Shown: positions 42,218 through 51,326 of the stretch, in pieces | Numbering within the stretch: the first letter of the stretch is position 1 | Layout: each line of letters starts with the position of its first letter | Assembly (NCBI RefSeq): GCF_023015965.1 | Contig: NZ_JALKAN010000002.1 | Span: 310,001-374,000, forward strand | DNA length: 64,000 nt | From: Allomuricauda sp. F6463D | Lineage (GTDB): Bacteria; Bacteroidota; Bacteroidia; Flavobacteriales; Flavobacteriaceae | Direction of reading: 5' to 3' | Position numbers and translations under genes: made by a program | The notes under the pieces: generated by a model | What the model saw: only the letters and a program-made list of their open reading frames with translations | Databases searched by the model: none | What the model was told of the DNA's origin: nothing

Positions 42218-43873
42218 CTACTTTTCTCTATACAAATGGTTTGCTGGCACAATCTGTTTTGGAATGTTGGGCCCTGTGTACTTTACATCCAAATGATAGC
42301 CCCCTCCACCATTAAAAAACTCAACACGCACCAAATGCCTTCCTTTTGCCAGTTCCAATGAGCCGCTGCGCTCCATTACCCCATGATCACCATCGTTATC
42401 CACAATTTCGGTTCCGTTCACATAAAGCTTACTGCCATCATCACTATTGGTGTAAAAGGTATAATTTCCAGCTTCCAATACGTCCAAATAGCTTTCGTAG
42501 GCCAACGCTACTTGTTCTTGGGGAACATCTTCTGAAATGGCCTGCTTATGCGAAAATTCAGTTACAAAGCCTTCATAAATTGGATCCAAAGCAGAAAAAT
42601 CGGGTAATTTTTCTATTCCACTCACCTGATACAGTTGAAATTTAACTGGATCCTGCTTTGTTTTTGAAACAATTCTAAAGTTTCCTTCGGCAACCGTGCT
42701 TACCAATTGGCCATCTTGAAAAATCCCCGCTTTAATGATCTCCGTGTTTTTTAAATAGAAAGTATCTCGATAAAACTCACTGTTTTCAAAAGATGGAACC
42801 GTGTTTCCAATGGTATACCTTATTTCACCTACATTGTTGGGGTTTTGAATGATCACGGCAACGGAATCCGCTTTAAAAACACCTCCCGATGGTTCAAAAT
42901 AGCCAGCATCTGGAAAAATCTTTGGTTGGATTATTTGTTCCTTGCGCTTATAGATGAGTTTTGGCGCTTCATTTCCCACAAAAGCACCTTTGATAGGCCT
43001 CCCTATCCATGCTTGAGGTGTTTGCAAGTCCATAGCGTAGGCAACCGTCGGTGCATTGTCGTACTGATAAACGGTTTCTTCTATCTGATATCCTTTTTTG
43101 ATGCCTGCTCCGTACATAATGAATGGTATTTCCATTTCTGCCAAGCTTTCTCCTCCGTGTCCAAATCCCAATCCACCGTGATCGGCAGATATTATGAACA
43201 TTGTTTTTTTGAATATGCCCGCATCTTTCGTTGCGTTCACGATTTCGACAATCAGGGAATCTGCTTTTTCCACCGATTGGTAATAATCAGGGGTGCCGTG
43301 ACCTTGAGCATGGCCCGCATGGTCCACATGATCTAGGTGCACAAAAGTAAATTTTGGCGTGTGCGCTTTAATGTAGTTGACCGCTTCCTCGGTTGTTTTA
43401 TCTTCATGGTCCCCATCAATATCAAAATCCACATCAGATTTTTCGAATAAGCGACCGAATCCGTCCCAATCGTAAATGGCTCCAACGTGCGCTTCGGGTT
43501 GTTGGTCTTTAAAAAGTGTAAAAATTGTGGGAAACGTTCCATTTTCGGTAACCACTACGGGAGGTAATTGATGGTCGAACTTTTCCCAGCCATTCGAGGT
43601 TACACCGTGTTGCTCGGTATCGGCTCCCATTATCATACTGGCCCAATTAGGACTGGAACTTGATGGAAGTACTGACCTTGCATGCATTGTGGCCGCTCCA
43701 TTCTGAATCATGGAGTCCAAAGTGGGGGTGTTTGCTTTTTGAATACCGTTAGGGCTCATTCCATCTATCCCGATGACAACTATATGCTCAACATCTAGTG
43801 ATTCACGTTCTTTTGTAGAGCAGGATACTGCCAAAACGGCAAGTAATATGGGTAATAGTAGTTTTTTAGGCAT
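42218..43873 (-). CDS. NPP-type phosphodiesterase lipoprotein with C-terminal PA14 domain
   Basis: 551 residues. Lipobox AVSC (Cys18). Alkaline-phosphatase-superfamily core: VIGIDGMSPNGI, SSSSPNWASMIMG (nucleophile region), FVHLDHVDHAGHAQG, SADHGGLGFGHGG. A small beta domain (about 330-395), likely the chitobiase C-terminal type, follows, then a PA14 domain (about 430-545, NYTFYTNSDDGSKLYVNG) that may bind a glycan. It suits a surface enzyme that takes phosphonate or phosphate groups off a polymer. First enzyme after SusCD. Confidence 0.87.
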   Translation of the reverse strand: MPKKLLLPILLAVLAVSCSTKERESLDVEHIVVIGIDGMSPNGIQKANTPTLDSMIQNGAATMHARSVLPSSSSPNWASMIMGADTEQHGVTSNGWEKFDHQLPPVVVTENGTFPTIFTLFKDQQPEAHVGAIYDWDGFGRLFEKSDVDFDIDGDHEDKTTEEAVNYIKAHTPKFTFVHLDHVDHAGHAQGHGTPDYYQSVEKADSLIVEIVNATKDAGIFKKTMFIISADHGGLGFGHGGESLAEMEIPFIMYGAGIKKGYQIEETVYQYDNAPTVAYAMDLQTPQAWIGRPIKGAFVGNEAPKLIYKRKEQIIQPKIFPDAGYFEPSGGVFKADSVAVIIQNPNNVGEIRYTIGNTVPSFENSEFYRDTFYLKNTEIIKAGIFQDGQLVSTVAEGNFRIVSKTKQDPVKFQLYQVSGIEKLPDFSALDPIYEGFVTEFSHKQAISEDVPQEQVALAYESYLDVLEAGNYTFYTNSDDGSKLYVNGTEIVDNDGDHGVMERSGSLELAKGRHLVRVEFFNGGGGYHLDVKYTGPNIPKQIVPANHLYREK

Positions 43874-43898
43874 GCTATCTGTTTTTAACTACAAAGGC

Positions 43899-43917
43899 TG
43901 CCCTGCAAAACAGGGCA
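43899..43917 (-). terminator. Intercistronic hairpin after susD
   Basis: TGCCCTG and CAGGGCA form a 7-bp GC stem with a 5-base loop, between the SusD stop and the phosphodiesterase ATG. It may attenuate enzyme genes relative to the uptake pair or protect the upstream mRNA. Confidence 0.5.
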
Positions 43918-43948
43918 ACCAATGGTTTGTTATATGAACAATTTTATT

Positions 43949-45400
43949 CTAATATCTTGTTCCTGTTTCCCACCAACTTGGTGTGTTGATGTTATCGCCT
44001 TCACCTCCCATGGCCTTTACAGCGGCTTCATAATTGGCTGTATTTAGGGTTTGCTCGGATGATGGGTATAGGAAACGAACTGGGTAGCGTCCTCCGTTCA
44101 AATCATCCTGACCTGTCTCCAACGCGGGCATTCCAGTTCTTCTGTAATCCATCCACCCTTGATAATCCACATTCCAAAGAGCAATGGTCTTTTGAGTCAA
44201 AAGCAATTCCAAAGAACCATCGTACTGTACTGTTGGTTCCGCCAAATAGGTTTCAATGTCCTCGTCGGCTATACCCCAATAAGACAAGCTTGCTCTGACT
44301 CCGGCATTGTAGTAATCTTCGGCGCTTCCGGCAATAAAACCTCTTTCGGCCGCTTCTGCCAAAATAAATTGCACCTCAGAATTTTTCATTATGAAAGCTT
44401 CAGCTGCTGTTGAAGCGAAATAGAACAATTCTACATCCAATCGGCTGGGGCTAAATTCATCATCATAGGCACGTGCATTATCTTGGTTAAGACCAATGGG
44501 GATACCTACCCATTCTCCGTCACTGTTCTGATCGAACCAAACATCCAATCTAGGGTCGTTGAAATCTTCAAAATAACCCAACAAAGTGGTGCAGAGACTT
44601 TTCTCATCAAAACCACCGATACGTCCGGTACTTTCTGGCCAAGAATCATTATTTGAGGTTCCACTGTATACAAGTACAGCGTTATCATCATTGGAAGTAA
44701 TATAATTTCCCGCACTTACTATGGCCTGCATTTCCGCAGAAACATCTCTTTGCTTGGAGATTCTCATTAAGTAACGAAGACGTAGGGAATTTGCCAATTT
44801 TCTCCATTTTGATGCGTCTCCATCGTAAATAACGTCGCCTGTGGAACCAGTTATTGCATCTCCTTGGGCCAATGCAGCATCGGCATCGGCCAAATCTTGA
44901 AGCACTCCATTGTAAACAGTTTCTTGATCATCGTAAACTGGAGTAAAGATACCGTCGGAACTTCCAGACATTGCTTCTGAATATGGAACATTGCCATATA
45001 AATCAGTTAGATTAGCAAAGCTAAGTGCCCTCATGGTCAAGGCAATACCTTCATAAGTGGCATTTTGGGTTCCTTCCGTTCTGGAAATCTCCAATATATC
45101 ATTGATTTCTGGTAAATAGTTATAAAAGAAATTCCACATACCTTGATCTCCCCAATCGAATTGGCTAAAACCGGGAAAATTGTTCTTTGCCATTAATTGA
45201 GTGATAGTATTCCCGTCGTTATAACCTTCCTGTGTTAACGTACGAGTTATCTCGGAAGTCACTGTGGAGGTAAGCAAGTTGGCACTTACTTGTTCTGGAG
45301 CATTAGGGTTTGAATTGATACTCTCAAAATTGTCCGTACACGAAACCAATACGGTTCCTGCAAACAAGATGGATGTTATGAAGTTTGATGTTTTCATCAT
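43949..45400 (-). CDS. SusD/RagB-like outer-membrane lipoprotein
   Basis: 483 residues, lipobox VLVSC (Cys21) and the SusD-like_2 opening FESINSNPNAPEQVSANLLTS. TPR helices (about 60-230) and NLTDLYGNVPYSEA; C-terminal WMDYRRTGMPAL ... GRYPVRFLYPSSEQTLN. It binds the ligand at the cell surface and closes over the SusC barrel. Directly downstream of susC by 23 bp. Confidence 0.93.
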   Translation of the reverse strand: MMKTSNFITSILFAGTVLVSCTDNFESINSNPNAPEQVSANLLTSTVTSEITRTLTQEGYNDGNTITQLMAKNNFPGFSQFDWGDQGMWNFFYNYLPEINDILEISRTEGTQNATYEGIALTMRALSFANLTDLYGNVPYSEAMSGSSDGIFTPVYDDQETVYNGVLQDLADADAALAQGDAITGSTGDVIYDGDASKWRKLANSLRLRYLMRISKQRDVSAEMQAIVSAGNYITSNDDNAVLVYSGTSNNDSWPESTGRIGGFDEKSLCTTLLGYFEDFNDPRLDVWFDQNSDGEWVGIPIGLNQDNARAYDDEFSPSRLDVELFYFASTAAEAFIMKNSEVQFILAEAAERGFIAGSAEDYYNAGVRASLSYWGIADEDIETYLAEPTVQYDGSLELLLTQKTIALWNVDYQGWMDYRRTGMPALETGQDDLNGGRYPVRFLYPSSEQTLNTANYEAAVKAMGGEGDNINTPSWWETGTRY

Positions 45401-45423
45401 TCTTTATCTTAAATTCTTTTTTT

Positions 45424-48400
45424 TTAAAATTCTACGTTAAGGTTAAGTCCAAAACTTCTTGTACTTGGCAATGCCATATCTTCCACACCTGGGACTATAT
45501 TCCCTCCTGAGAAAGAAATGGTTTCGGGATCTACGTGGTCGTTTTCGGTCCAAAGAGCCAGATTACGACCTACTAGCGAAATTGTTGCGGATCTTAACGG
45601 TGTGTTTGCCAACAATTTGCTAGGAAGTGAGTAGCCTATTTTTACCTCTCTTAGTTTTACATAAGAAGCATCGAACATAGAGTTTTGCTCATTATCCCTG
45701 TTGTAAACATGAGAGTAGTAGTTTGATGCTGCAACGTTCACCGAGTTCGGGGTGTAGTTTCCGTTTCCGTCGTCTACTACACCTTGGGCTACGATACCTG
45801 TTTCACGACCTGGAACGGTAAAATCCAACATACCGGTCGTTCCTCCAATGGCAACAGTTCTTGAGTGATAGACCCCACCTTGTCTCCAATCGAACAGGAA
45901 TCCGAACCGAAGATTTTTATAACTGAAGCTGTTTTGGAAGCCGACCATAAAGTCTGGATTGTAGTTACCCAAATTTCTAAGTTCATTGCTCCTGATCGGA
46001 AGTCCGGAATCTCCATCAATGATCCATTGTCCAAAATATGGGCTGTTCTGATCGGTTACTTGTTCAAAACCTGTTCCGTATAAGTCTCCCATACGTTCGC
46101 CAACCTCTGCAACAACTTGTAAGTAATTCTGCTTTACCAAGTATTGCGTCATACCGTCAGTAAGCTCTTTTACCTCGCCACGGTTGGTGGTAAAGTTGAT
46201 ATTGGTGTTCCAGCTAAAGCTATCGGTTTGAACAGGGGTTGCAGTCAAGGTAATTTCCAGACCTTTGTTCTCTACTTCACCAGCATTAATAATTCTAGAA
46301 CTATATCCTGATGTATTTGAAACAGGAAGAGAAAGAATCTGGTTATTGGTAACAGATTTGTAAGCAGCTACATCCAGACCTAAACGGTTGCCAAAGAACC
46401 GTACATCGGCACCTACTTCAAAAGAATTGGTACGCTCTGGTTTTAAATCCGCCAATTTTAATTCTGACGGAGAATAAGCTCTTGAATACCCATTAAAGGT
46501 GTTGCCAAATCCGTATGTTGCGGCCAAGTTATATGGAGTTGTATCGTTCCCAACACTGGCCCAGCCTCCTCTTATTTTTGCAAAACTGATAGCTTCTGGC
46601 ATTTGGAACATATCGGAAAGGATAAAACTTACACCAACTGATGGATAGAAATAACTGTTGTTTCCATCAGGAAGTGTAGAAGACCAATCGTTACGGGCTG
46701 TAACATCCAAGAAAGCGTAGTCTTTATATGCCAAGTTTGAGAAGGCATACAAACTGTTTACCGTAAACTTGCCGTCATAATCGCTTTGGGTCAATGGCTC
46801 TGCAGCATTACCAAAGTTGTAAATACCAGGAATGGATAATGAGTTGGCACTTATACGCTGGTATCTGTTTTTTGCTGAACGGTTGTTTCCTCCGAAGGAC
46901 ACTCCAAAATCAAAGTCTTGGTTCAGCTCCGTATTGTACGCCAAAAGAAAATCCGTGTTCTGCTCGTAGGCATATATGAAATCTTCCCTGTACTGACCAT
47001 TCGGGAAACGCTGTGTGGAATAGGCTCTTTTTCGCATATCCGTCTCGTTGGAATAATCAAAACCGGAACGCAACATCAAACTCAACCCTTTGGCCAATGT
47101 CATATCCGCCCTTAAGTTCGTTATCACCCTATCTTTATTAAAGGCATTGGTGTTCTCGAATACTGTAAAGAAAGGATTGTCGTGGTAATTATAATTGTAA
47201 TTGAACTGCTGAACACCTTCCAACCCTGGTTGCCAGTAATCCCTTAAATTGTTCATATTGATGTGGCGACCGAACCAAATCCACAAGTACATTATGTTCT
47301 CTGTTCCGTAAGAGTTGTTAGGACGGTTACGGGAATTGGAGTTGATATAGTTCATGGAACCTGTAACTTTTAACCAATCTGTTAGATTATAAGATCCATT
47401 TACTTGATATGATCTTCTTTTAAAGTTGGAGTTTGGGATAACACTTTCATTCTGCAAATCGGTAAAAGAAACCCTAAAATTTCCATCTTCGTTGGAACCT
47501 GTTAAAGCAATGTTATTACTCATCGTAAAACCTGTTCTAAAGAAATCATCAATGTTATTTGGTTGTGGCGAAAAAGGTGTTGCTATGATGTCATCGGCAA
47601 AAGTTCCGTCAGGATTTCTTGGCCTTACGTGAACGTCACCGGCGCGCAATCCGCTTGATGTTGGGCTATCGTGCTGTGGAATCAATTGTCCGTTCAACGC
47701 TGGCCCCCAGCTTTCATCAACATGATCGTTTACACCGCCTGTTAGCGAGCGATTCTGACCTCCATCGTTAAAAGCAAACTGATTACCAGAACCTTGTCCG
47801 TATTGATTCTGATATTTTGGAAGCGTCAATAAATCCTCAAAGGTGGTGTTGTGGGTAATAGAAACTCCAATACCTTTTGCTCCCTGGCCTGATTTTGTGG
47901 TAATGAGCACAACTCCATTGGCACCTCGGGAACCATATAATGCGGTTGCGTTTGGACCTTTTAAAACCGTCATAGTTTCCACATCATCCGGATTAATATC
48001 CATGGCACCGTTACCATAATCAACCCCCATGTTCCCCTCGCTACCAGTATTGTTTACATTATTGTTAATCGGAATACCATCTACCACAAAGAGTGGAGAG
48101 TTGGCATTTGGGCTTGGGTTTAATGAGTTTTCTCCTCGAATGATAATTTGAGAAGATGAACCTACACCAGAGTTACCTCCCGTAACTTGTACCCCGGCCA
48201 TTTTTCCGGCAAGGGAGTTAACAACATTGGTTTCTTTAGCTTCGGAAATTTCTTCTCCGGAAACCTTTTGCACTGCGTAAGCCAGTTTTTTGGTTTCTCT
48301 TTTAATACCTAATGCGGTAACAACCACTTCATCCAATTGCTGTGAATCTGGCTGTAATACAATAGTTGCAGTGGTTTTTCCTGCTGTTTCCAAATCTTGT

Positions 48401-48633
48401 GGTATATATCCTATATAGGATACTACCAAGATTTCTCCTCCTTGTGGAAGTTCAATTTCAAAATTTCCATCAAAGTCAGTGGCCACCCCTGTGGACCCTC
48501 CCTTTACAACTACCGATGCCCCTGGCAACGGTACGCTGTTTTCATCCAATACCTTTCCTGAAAAGGTGACTTGTGAATAGCTAAATATACTTACAGTAAA
48601 TGCAAGCAAAAATGCTACAATCGATTTTTTCAT
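45424..48633 (-). CDS. SusC/RagA-family TonB-dependent transporter
   Basis: 1069 residues. Signal peptide, CarboxypepD_reg-like domain (about 23-100, GKVLDENSVPLPGASVVVKG), TonB box region LDEVVVTALGIKRETK, plug (about 120-250) and barrel ending in LPSTRSFGLNLNVEF. Imports SusD-bound ligand through the outer membrane. First gene of the seven-gene minus-strand operon that ends at the terminator near 36850. Confidence 0.95.
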   Translation of the reverse strand: MKKSIVAFLLAFTVSIFSYSQVTFSGKVLDENSVPLPGASVVVKGGSTGVATDFDGNFEIELPQGGEILVVSYIGYIPQDLETAGKTTATIVLQPDSQQLDEVVVTALGIKRETKKLAYAVQKVSGEEISEAKETNVVNSLAGKMAGVQVTGGNSGVGSSSQIIIRGENSLNPSPNANSPLFVVDGIPINNNVNNTGSEGNMGVDYGNGAMDINPDDVETMTVLKGPNATALYGSRGANGVVLITTKSGQGAKGIGVSITHNTTFEDLLTLPKYQNQYGQGSGNQFAFNDGGQNRSLTGGVNDHVDESWGPALNGQLIPQHDSPTSSGLRAGDVHVRPRNPDGTFADDIIATPFSPQPNNIDDFFRTGFTMSNNIALTGSNEDGNFRVSFTDLQNESVIPNSNFKRRSYQVNGSYNLTDWLKVTGSMNYINSNSRNRPNNSYGTENIMYLWIWFGRHINMNNLRDYWQPGLEGVQQFNYNYNYHDNPFFTVFENTNAFNKDRVITNLRADMTLAKGLSLMLRSGFDYSNETDMRKRAYSTQRFPNGQYREDFIYAYEQNTDFLLAYNTELNQDFDFGVSFGGNNRSAKNRYQRISANSLSIPGIYNFGNAAEPLTQSDYDGKFTVNSLYAFSNLAYKDYAFLDVTARNDWSSTLPDGNNSYFYPSVGVSFILSDMFQMPEAISFAKIRGGWASVGNDTTPYNLAATYGFGNTFNGYSRAYSPSELKLADLKPERTNSFEVGADVRFFGNRLGLDVAAYKSVTNNQILSLPVSNTSGYSSRIINAGEVENKGLEITLTATPVQTDSFSWNTNINFTTNRGEVKELTDGMTQYLVKQNYLQVVAEVGERMGDLYGTGFEQVTDQNSPYFGQWIIDGDSGLPIRSNELRNLGNYNPDFMVGFQNSFSYKNLRFGFLFDWRQGGVYHSRTVAIGGTTGMLDFTVPGRETGIVAQGVVDDGNGNYTPNSVNVAASNYYSHVYNRDNEQNSMFDASYVKLREVKIGYSLPSKLLANTPLRSATISLVGRNLALWTENDHVDPETISFSGGNIVPGVEDMALPSTRSFGLNLNVEF

Positions 48634-48914
48634 TTTTTGAATATTTGTAAAATATGGTTAATTATTTATCAACAAATATCCCACACTAGAGTTAAGCCAC
48701 GCCTTCAATAAGATTAAAAAAATGATACGGAAAGGTTAAAATAAACAGCTTAATGTTATGTAATTATTATTTACAAATATTCAATTTATCATATGGTTCT
48801 GTAAACTATGATTTTAACAAAAAAGCTTAATTAATCAACCTATAACTAGATTTTTTTATGATCTTGAACCATCAAAAATTATTATTAATACTAAAATTTC
48901 TCAATCTTAATAAA
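48634..48914. promoter_or_regulatory. Divergent control region between susC and the XRE-cupin regulator
   Basis: 281 bp of AT-rich DNA with no ORF. Both divergent promoters must lie here, since the regulator starts at 48915 and susC at 48633. I see no clear consensus element or strong palindrome. Confidence 0.45.
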
Positions 48915-49481
48915 ATGGAGGATTATCTCATAGGTATTGGAAAAAGAATTAAGCAAATCCGAAAGAACAATAAAAAGACCATTAACGATATAGCCATTGG
49001 GGCAGGAGTTACGGCTGGACTTATTTCCCGCATTGAAAATGGGCGAACAATACCCTCTCTACCTGTTTTTTTGAAGATTGTGGAAGCCTTGGAAATGGAG
49101 ATGACCGATTTTTTTGACGGTATTCCCAAAGCACACGGACAAGTTTTTCTAGTTACTCGTAAAGATGAGCAATCCATCATCGAGAAAGAAGCCGAGGCGA
49201 TCGGCTTTACCTATAACTACATTTTTGGAAAACAATTGAACTCCGTTGGTTTTGAAAGTGTGCTTTTGGAAGTGCAGCCCAACTCGGAACGTGACAAGGT
49301 GGTTACCGATGCTTTTGAGTTCAAATATATTTTGACGGGAGAGTGCTACTACGAGATTGGTGACCGAGAAGTACTTTTAAAAGAAGGGGATTCCATTTTT
49401 TTTGATGGTAGAATCCCCCATGTGCCTATGAACCGAGGAAAAAATCCCTCTAAAATGTTGGTGGTCTATTTCTTTATTTGA
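48915..49481 (+). CDS. XRE-family regulator with cupin sensor domain
   Basis: 188 residues from ATG 48915 (EDYLIGIGKRIKQIRKNNKK). HTH_3 domain (about 8-62, AIGAGVTAGLISRIENGRTIPSL), then a cupin (about 105-185: FKYILTGECYYEIGDREVLLKEGDSIFFDG, IPHVPMNRG) that could bind a small phosphonate or its product. Divergent from susC, so the natural candidate for local control. It converges with the phosphonatase-like gene, the two stop codons being adjacent. Confidence 0.85.
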   Translation: MEDYLIGIGKRIKQIRKNNKKTINDIAIGAGVTAGLISRIENGRTIPSLPVFLKIVEALEMEMTDFFDGIPKAHGQVFLVTRKDEQSIIEKEAEAIGFTYNYIFGKQLNSVGFESVLLEVQPNSERDKVVTDAFEFKYILTGECYYEIGDREVLLKEGDSIFFDGRIPHVPMNRGKNPSKMLVVYFFI

Positions 49482-50156
49482 TCAAGGAAACAATACTTCT
49501 TCCAGATCAGCCAATGAATCCAAAATCGTAGATGGTTCAGCAGTTGTGAGTTGTTCGCGAGTCTGTGCACCGGTCAATACACCCACGGTCCATCCACAAT
49601 TAGCGTTTTTGCCTTCTTCAATATCGATTACAGAGTCCCCAGCTTTCAAAACATTTTCGGATTCGGTGACACCGAACATCTCCATGGCTTTATCAATCAT
49701 CTCAGAAGATGGCCTTCCTTTGACCACATCATCTGCTGTAATTACAGCATCAATTTGATCACCTGAAGCCCAACCCAATTTATCCAAAAGTGATTGCGCC
49801 GTTTTTTTGTCGTAACCTGTATTCAAAACCACTTTCACCTCTTTGGATTTCAATTTCTTGAAAAGCTCCTCAACACCTTCATAAGTTGTAACATTGAGAT
49901 TGGTATAGGCATCCTCCAACATTTTTTTAAAATCCTCAAAAACTGCTTTAGGGTCCACACTATTGGTTTTGTTCTCCTGCAAAATATCAGAGATGGCCTT
50001 GAATTTCTCTTTTCCAGCACCAAATTCGAGTACTGTGTCCAAAGGAATCTCCACTCCATGCTGGGCCAACGCGGCCCTAACTGTTTTGTACACTACATTG
50101 TCCTCGTTTACTGTGGTTCCTGCCATATCAAAAACGGCTAGTTGTATTGTTTTCAT
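49482..50156 (-). CDS. Phosphonatase-like HAD hydrolase (TIGR03351 type)
   Basis: 224 residues from ATG 50156 (KTIQLAVFDMAGTTV); ATG 50171 adds five residues. HAD motifs: nucleophile Asp10 in FDMAGTTV, TADDVVKGRPSSEM, and GDSVIDIEEGKNANCGWTVGV. Lys49 in the FGAGKEKFK segment lines up with the Schiff-base Lys of PhnX (MGLLKIDHV), whereas the PhnX Met and His at the nearby positions are Phe here. C-P cleavage of phosphonoacetaldehyde is likely, but a related substrate is possible. Last of three cistrons from 52596. Confidence 0.8.
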   Translation of the reverse strand: MKTIQLAVFDMAGTTVNEDNVVYKTVRAALAQHGVEIPLDTVLEFGAGKEKFKAISDILQENKTNSVDPKAVFEDFKKMLEDAYTNLNVTTYEGVEELFKKLKSKEVKVVLNTGYDKKTAQSLLDKLGWASGDQIDAVITADDVVKGRPSSEMIDKAMEMFGVTESENVLKAGDSVIDIEEGKNANCGWTVGVLTGAQTREQLTTAEPSTILDSLADLEEVLFP

Positions 50157-50174
50157 AAATTGATTTTCCATGTA

Positions 50175-51326
50175 TTAAAAAATTGTGGCAATATTCTTTT
50201 TGGAGAACCCAGCACTACCCGTCATTCCCTTTCCTCCGATACCTGTTACAATATGGATATTATCGTCAATGGTTTTTTGGAATATATCATTGTTCTTACA
50301 TTGTGAGTACATCCCATACCATCTTTTTTGGATTTGATAGTTTGGCAAATCAATGATTTTTTTGGCTTCATTTATCATAAAATTATCAATGTCCATATCC
50401 AAATCATACCCTAAACCCTCAACTTTGTCGGCATCTGCATACTGATGGGAATCCCCCAAGATAATGGAACCATCCACTGCTTGCTTAAACAGGATATGTA
50501 CGCCCCATTTTTTTTGAAGGCTTTCTAACGGCTCATTTGTCTTAATCTTTGCAAACGATGAACATTCATGAAAAGCTTCATACCGCCTGATGGACCACCC
50601 CGTTAAGATTGATCCTTTTAATTTGTAATTCTCCTGTGGTTTGGTTTGCATCATCTGCAGTTTTGAAACTTCGAGGTCACTGGATGCAAACATCTCTGGA
50701 TATAGGTTTTTAAAATCGCTCCCGTTGCATATAATTGCTTTGCTACCAAAAACTGTTTCATTTTTGGTGTTTTGAACTGAAACCCATTCCCCGTTTCTTT
50801 CGCAAGAAACTACTGGAAAATCGTACTTAATTTCCAATCCTTTGTGAGCAACTAAATATTCCTGAAGCTTATGGATCATAATCCTAGGTTCCACGGTAAC
50901 TTCTTCTGGGAAAAAAAGTCCGGAAACTACATAATCCTTTCGCAACCCTGGATATTGTGCCAAGCATTCCTTCTTGGTGAGCATTTTAGATGCATAGTCA
51001 TTCCCGCTGTTTATGGCCCTAAGCTCTATCAGCAATTGTTCTTCTTCCTCGTTGGAAGCCAAATACACACTCCCATTTTGTCGGATACTGATATCAAACT
51101 GGGTTTGGATCTCTTTATAGATGCTAAGACTCTCACGTCCAAATTTTTGCCATTTGGTGTTCATTCCAGAAGGAACCACTTGTCCAAAATTTTGGGTAGT
51201 AGCCCCTTTCGGATAGGCATCTTTTTCCACCAAACAAACTTTTAGGCCCAATTCCAGTGCGTGGTAGGCATGAAAAGTCCCTAAAATACCAGCGCCTATA
51301 ATGACAGCATCATATTTGTTGTCCAT
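50175..51326 (-). CDS. FAD-dependent oxidoreductase, DAO family (TIGR03364/HpnW type)
   Basis: 383 residues from ATG 51326 (DNKYDAVIIGAGILGTFHAYHALELG), which overlaps the transporter stop by 17 bp; ATG 51371 lies deeper in that gene. DAO-type FAD fold with GATTQNFGQVVPSG and VTGIGGKGMTGSAGF. The TIGR03364 family is known from phosphonate gene clusters and may oxidise an amino- or N-methyl-aminoethylphosphonate. Its reaction here is inferred. Confidence 0.78.
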   Translation of the reverse strand: MDNKYDAVIIGAGILGTFHAYHALELGLKVCLVEKDAYPKGATTQNFGQVVPSGMNTKWQKFGRESLSIYKEIQTQFDISIRQNGSVYLASNEEEEQLLIELRAINSGNDYASKMLTKKECLAQYPGLRKDYVVSGLFFPEEVTVEPRIMIHKLQEYLVAHKGLEIKYDFPVVSCERNGEWVSVQNTKNETVFGSKAIICNGSDFKNLYPEMFASSDLEVSKLQMMQTKPQENYKLKGSILTGWSIRRYEAFHECSSFAKIKTNEPLESLQKKWGVHILFKQAVDGSIILGDSHQYADADKVEGLGYDLDMDIDNFMINEAKKIIDLPNYQIQKRWYGMYSQCKNNDIFQKTIDDNIHIVTGIGGKGMTGSAGFSKKNIATIF

